Assembly (NCBI GenBank): GCA_038214535.1
Contig: JBBQRS010000065.1
Span: forward strand, 1-26,736
Reading direction: 5' to 3'
Origin: JBBQRS01 sp038214535
Lineage (GTDB): Bacteria; Chloroflexota; Anaerolineae; CG2-30-64-16
Length of the DNA: 26,736 bases
This document shows positions 23,935 through 26,736 of this stretch, piece after piece (position 1 is the stretch's first letter; every line of letters begins with the position of its first letter). The notes beneath the pieces were generated by a model. The model did not search any database, had not been told where the DNA came from, and was given only the letters and a program-made list of their open reading frames with translations. Made by a program: the position numbers and the translations under genes.

Positions 23935-25251
23935 TTATTCTTTGTTAAGCAACTCGACGCCGATCATTTTGGCGAAATCATTGAGCGGGCGACGCACGTC
24001 GCCGTAGCCGCCCATCCAGTGATGGCCGAGACCTTCTTCGGCAATCCAGGCGAGAATGTCGCGGTAGCTGGATTTGTATTGGACGCGCAACGGGTTGCCG
24101 GGAAAGACCATGTCGGTTGGCAGAGCCTCACCGACGGTGGTCGCCATGCGGTAGCTGCTGAGGGTAGGCACGATGTCGAGCATGGTGACGCGGCCGGGGC
24201 GGGCCGGGAAGAGCGCGCAGACGCCGTTGTGCATCAGCCGCACGGGGCCGAGCGTGATATCGGCCTTGTCGGCGGCCAGCGTGAAGCTGCCGTTGCCGCA
24301 ATGCGAGTAGACAATGGCGTTATCGGCGGGCACCGGGTCGAGCAGGTCGGTGTTGTGCACCGGGCCGCCCGTCAGGAAATTGAGGATGATCATGCCCAAC
24401 GCGCCATTGACGTCGCCTTCACAGGCCACAGGGATGCCCTGATCGGCCAGAAGCGAGATGGGCAGGCAGACCTTGCCCATGAGATGAGGATAACATCCGA
24501 CGGCGACCGCCGTCAAGTCGGCTTCCACGATCATTTCCCTCAGGGCGACGTAGGTTTGCATGGCGGTGATGCCCGCTTCGCGCGTGGCCGTGACCTGGCC
24601 GACGCGGGGCGCGAGGGCGTCCCACTGATCGGCGGCGGCCGGCGGCGGCACGGCGGCGGCGCGTTCGAGGAAGATGTGCATATCCATGCCGACGACGCGC
24701 GGGCCGAAGAACTTCTTCAGCGCCAACTCGTGCGGCGTGGTCTCGGTCATGCCCTCGACGCGGTGGCCCAGGTAACCGATGCGGGCGCGGCGCAACAGGC
24801 GGCGCAGCGCGGCGGCGCGCGCGAAGTCGAGCGCGCGTTCGGCCTGCACCTTCTCTTCGGGTTCCGCGAACAGGAAGCAGTAGGGCTTCTCCAACTGTTT
24901 GAGCATGAAGCCCAACTGCTGCATTCCACAAAGCGCGCCGGTCTCCATGCCGGGGCGCGCCCAGAGGATCGCAGGCACGTCGCACTCTTCCAACAGGTCG
25001 AGCACCAGATAGTCCTCGAACCAGGATGCGGCGATCACGCAGACCACGTCTACCCGCGCGTCGTAGAAAAGCCGCCCGTTGGCGGCGGCGGAGGCCGGGT
25101 CCAGCGTGGGCGAGGCGACGATGAACTCCACGGCGATGCCTGACCCCGCGAGGGCCATGTGCAGGCGCTCCACAAGGGCGGGGGCGTCGCCTGCGCCGAC
25201 TTCCAGCGGGCTGGCAACGGCGCTGAGGCCGATACGAATGGTGTGAGGCAT
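23935..25251 (-). CDS. L-fucose/L-arabinose isomerase-family protein
   Basis: A 438-residue protein from the start used here. The N-terminal MPHTIRIGLSAVASPLEVGAGDAP opening, the ARVDVVCVIAASWFEDYLVLDLLEECDVPAILWARPGMETG region (landmarks VVCVIAASWF and PAILWARPGMETG), and the C-terminal segment are characteristic of this ketol-isomerase superfamily. True FucI/AraA catalytic residues cannot be aligned by eye, so enzymatic activity is inferred. The ATG at 25251 has GGAG at 8 nt; the longer frame starting at 25275 begins inside the palindrome and is rejected. It follows the DegT gene and precedes the xylose-isomerase-like gene. Confidence 0.82.
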   Translation of the reverse strand: MPHTIRIGLSAVASPLEVGAGDAPALVERLHMALAGSGIAVEFIVASPTLDPASAAANGRLFYDARVDVVCVIAASWFEDYLVLDLLEECDVPAILWARPGMETGALCGMQQLGFMLKQLEKPYCFLFAEPEEKVQAERALDFARAAALRRLLRRARIGYLGHRVEGMTETTPHELALKKFFGPRVVGMDMHIFLERAAAVPPPAAADQWDALAPRVGQVTATREAGITAMQTYVALREMIVEADLTAVAVGCYPHLMGKVCLPISLLADQGIPVACEGDVNGALGMIILNFLTGGPVHNTDLLDPVPADNAIVYSHCGNGSFTLAADKADITLGPVRLMHNGVCALFPARPGRVTMLDIVPTLSSYRMATTVGEALPTDMVFPGNPLRVQYKSSYRDILAWIAEEGLGHHWMGGYGDVRRPLNDFAKMIGVELLNKE

Positions 25252-25274
25252 AAAACAGGCTCCGAGGGCTTTCA

Positions 25275-25308
25275 AGACCTGACAGGTTTCCGAAAACCTG
25301 TCAGGTCT
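25275..25308. repeat. Perfect intergenic palindrome, AGACCTGACAGGTTT family
   Basis: Two 15-bp arms (25275-25289 and 25294-25308) are exact reverse complements around CCGA. It lies between the DegT and FucI-like genes. The arm is itself partly self-complementary (CCTGACAGG), as dispersed repeat units often are. Confidence 0.75.
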
Positions 25309-25314
25309 GGATTG

Positions 25315-26550
25315 CTACAGGTATTTTTCGGCGGCAGCGCGGAACTGTTCGGCGCGGGCGTCCACTTCGGGGAAGCCGTCGTTCATCGTGACGCCGAACG
25401 CAGAGCCGAGACCGCCATCGGAGACGCCGATGCTGATGTTGATGGCGCGGGCGACCAGGTCGTCGGTTTGCGGCAACATGCCCTTATAATACCGCGGTTC
25501 CGGCCCTTTGTAGTAGGGGCAGGTGAAGGGGCAGCCCTCGCTGGTGATGGTGCGCTTCTCCAGGATCTGCTCCATGTTGGAGTAGACGTGCCAGCCGGAA
25601 TCGGCGACCACGCGCGTGCCCAGTTCGCCGGCGACCTTGCGTGCGATCTCCTCGGTGGGGAGGAAGACCGTCAGCAGGGTAGCGCATTCGCCCTGGGGAT
25701 CGGGCAACTCGCGGAAGTCCACGCCTTCGATATCGGCGATGGCGGCCTTGAAGCGATCCTTGTTGGCGTGTAGGCGGCCGCTGATGACGTCGAGCTTGCG
25801 AAGCTGCGCCAGCAGGACGGCGGCGGTGAGCTCGGTCATGCGGAAGTCGAGGCCGACGAAGGCGCGGTTGCCGACCTCGACGCCCATGCGGTTGGGCGAG
25901 TGGCCCTGGTCGTGGAAGCCGAAGAAGCGTTTGTAGGCGGCCTCGTCGGCGGTGACGACCATGCCGCCGTCGCCCGCGGTGATGGTCTTGAAGATGTTGA
26001 AGCTGTAGGTTCCGGCGTCGCCGATAGTGCCCAGCATCTTGCCCTTGTAACTCGCGCCGAACGCCTGAGCGGTGTCCTCGATGAGGAGCAGGTTATGCTC
26101 GTCGGCGATGGCCTTGAGTTCGTCCATGCGCGCCGGGTTGCCCAGCATATGGACGACCATGATGGCTTTCGTGCGCGGGGTGATCTTGCGGCGCACGTCT
26201 TCGGGGTCGAGGTTCAGGGTCTTGTCCACCTCGGCCAGGATCGGGATGGCGCGCGCGTAGATGATGGAGGACATGCTGGCGATGAAGGTGTAGCCGGGGA
26301 CGATCACCTCGTCGCCGGGACCGACGCCCAGCCCGCCCAGCGCGACCAGCAGCGCGGTGGTTCCGGAGTTGACGGCGACGGCGTAGGGGACGCCCACCAG
26401 GTTCGCAACGTCTTGCTCGAGTTGATAGACTTTGGCTTTGAAGGCCGGGTTGTCCGCGCTGCCGTAGCGGAAGAGGTAACCGGATTCGATGACCTCCAGC
26501 AGTTCGCGTTTTTCCTCTTCCCCGATGAGTTCCATTCCTGGGCCGGGCAT
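25315..26550 (-). CDS. DegT/DnrJ/EryC1/StrS-family PLP aminotransferase
   Basis: A 411-residue fold-type I PLP enzyme. PLP-contact motifs are NSGTTALLVAL (61-71), VPGYTFIASMSS (84-95), EDTAQAFGA (158-166; Asp159 contacts the pyridine N) and the Schiff-base Lys188 in FNIFKTITAGDGG. In this family the enzyme usually aminates keto sugars or cyclitols with glutamate as donor; here the cofactor half is intact. AGGAG (26562-26566) is 11 nt upstream of the ATG. It is the first gene of the sugar operon. A short perfect hairpin (26570-26587) lies just upstream, and an insertion sequence begins at about 26600. Confidence 0.93.
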   Translation of the reverse strand: MPGPGMELIGEEEKRELLEVIESGYLFRYGSADNPAFKAKVYQLEQDVANLVGVPYAVAVNSGTTALLVALGGLGVGPGDEVIVPGYTFIASMSSIIYARAIPILAEVDKTLNLDPEDVRRKITPRTKAIMVVHMLGNPARMDELKAIADEHNLLLIEDTAQAFGASYKGKMLGTIGDAGTYSFNIFKTITAGDGGMVVTADEAAYKRFFGFHDQGHSPNRMGVEVGNRAFVGLDFRMTELTAAVLLAQLRKLDVISGRLHANKDRFKAAIADIEGVDFRELPDPQGECATLLTVFLPTEEIARKVAGELGTRVVADSGWHVYSNMEQILEKRTITSEGCPFTCPYYKGPEPRYYKGMLPQTDDLVARAINISIGVSDGGLGSAFGVTMNDGFPEVDARAEQFRAAAEKYL

Positions 26551-26569
26551 AAGCTTTTTTTCTCCTTAG

Positions 26570-26587
26570 GGTGCGCCAACGCGCACC
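26570..26587 (-). other. Leader hairpin before the DegT gene
   Basis: GGTGCGC (26570-26576) and GCGCACC (26581-26587) form a perfect 7-bp stem with a 4-nt loop, a few bases upstream of the AGGAG site. It could be a leader structure or simply a remnant of a flanking terminator. Confidence 0.45.
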
Positions 26588-26599
26588 ATTTAGTAATGA

Positions 26600-26736
26600 T
26601 AGGACTTACGCAAAACCAGTAATTGGTTGACAGTACGAGCGTTGGCGGGTAAGGTAGGCCGCATGAGACCGACAAGCCAACCCGTGACTCGTTTGGACTA
26701 CTGCCAGTATTTGCTGGTCAGCCAAATCAACTACAC
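26600..26736 (+). mobile_element. Left end of an IS701-like insertion sequence
   Basis: TAGGACTTACGCA at 26600-26612 resembles terminal inverted repeats of transposons of this kind. It is followed by a promoter-like TTGACA (26627-26632), a 17-nt spacer and TAAGGT (26650-26655), and by the transposase start. The element runs past the window, so the other inverted repeat and the target duplication cannot be seen. Confidence 0.65.
26663..26736 (+). CDS. IS701-like transposase, N-terminal fragment
   Basis: The ATG at 26663 opens a frame that remains open to the window edge (24 codons plus 2 bases). The segment LDYCQYLLVSQINYT is characteristic of the start of IS701-family DDE transposases. AAGGTAGG (26651-26658) is the likely ribosome-binding site, although close. 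It is cut off by the window end and not broken by any visible stop. Confidence 0.7.
   Translation, partial: MRPTSQPVTRLDYCQYLLVSQINY

Noticed and set aside
24019..25143. 374-residue + strand open frame opposite the FucI-like gene, and a similar one at 21818-22804
   Set aside because: Both are antisense shadows of recognised genes with low-complexity Gly/Val/His composition.

Overview
The window is a GC-rich bacterial segment with mostly short intergenic gaps, many GTG/TTG starts and recurrent intergenic palindromes. Gene content suggests a Chloroflexota (Anaerolineae-like) heterotroph: LDH-type malate dehydrogenase, ATP-dependent PEP carboxykinase, paired Yip1/DUF4013 membrane proteins, and a Tat-exported lipoprotein sugar-binding protein with binding-protein-dependent permeases. 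That assignment is inference from style and content; no rRNA or other phylogenetic marker is present. No tRNA, rRNA or CRISPR array was seen.

Layout. 1-153 is low-complexity homopolymer sequence, probably a contig edge, leading into mdh. 154-4616 holds core metabolism and housekeeping genes on the + strand: mdh, pckA, a queuosine-precursor transporter and era. 4791-8104 holds two small multi-pass membrane proteins, a CBS-ACT protein, thyA and a small coiled-coil protein. 8108-10463 holds a GNAT acetyltransferase and cupin pair closed by a clear terminator, then a MORN/YwqK-type repeat protein under a strong sigma70 promoter, a DUF2277 protein and a YdeI/DUF1905 protein. A CPA2 antiporter with a TrkA module lies on the minus strand at 10498-12498, convergent with the last of these.

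12553-14770 is an accessory island that is visibly richer in A+T: a decayed IS630-type transposase, a stand-alone DpnII/MboI-like PD-(D/E)XK nuclease, a coding remnant and a vapBC toxin-antitoxin pair with a readable promoter and operator. 14883-18219 (+) starts from a promoter carrying the same 18-nt operator-like sequence as the one at 9226-9254. It contains a BNR-type beta-propeller protein overlapping a MoaD/ThiS-like sulfur carrier, then AHSA1, GyrI-like, PhnB/VOC and a small conserved protein.

18242-26550 (-) is one long catabolic operon. Read in transcription order it encodes a DegT-family PLP enzyme, a FucI/AraA-like isomerase, a xylose-isomerase-like TIM barrel, a UroD/methyltransferase-superfamily protein, a Tat lipoprotein sugar-binding protein and two ABC permeases, with no ABC ATPase. 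It looks like uptake and conversion of an unidentified sugar or cyclitol. The right edge (26600-26736) is the left end of an IS701-like element whose transposase begins at 26663 and runs off the window.

The main points of interest are the undescribed sugar operon with its UroD-type member, the identical operator-like site on two unlinked promoters, the propeller plus sulfur-carrier gene pair, the nuclease/vapBC island, and several families of intergenic palindromes.
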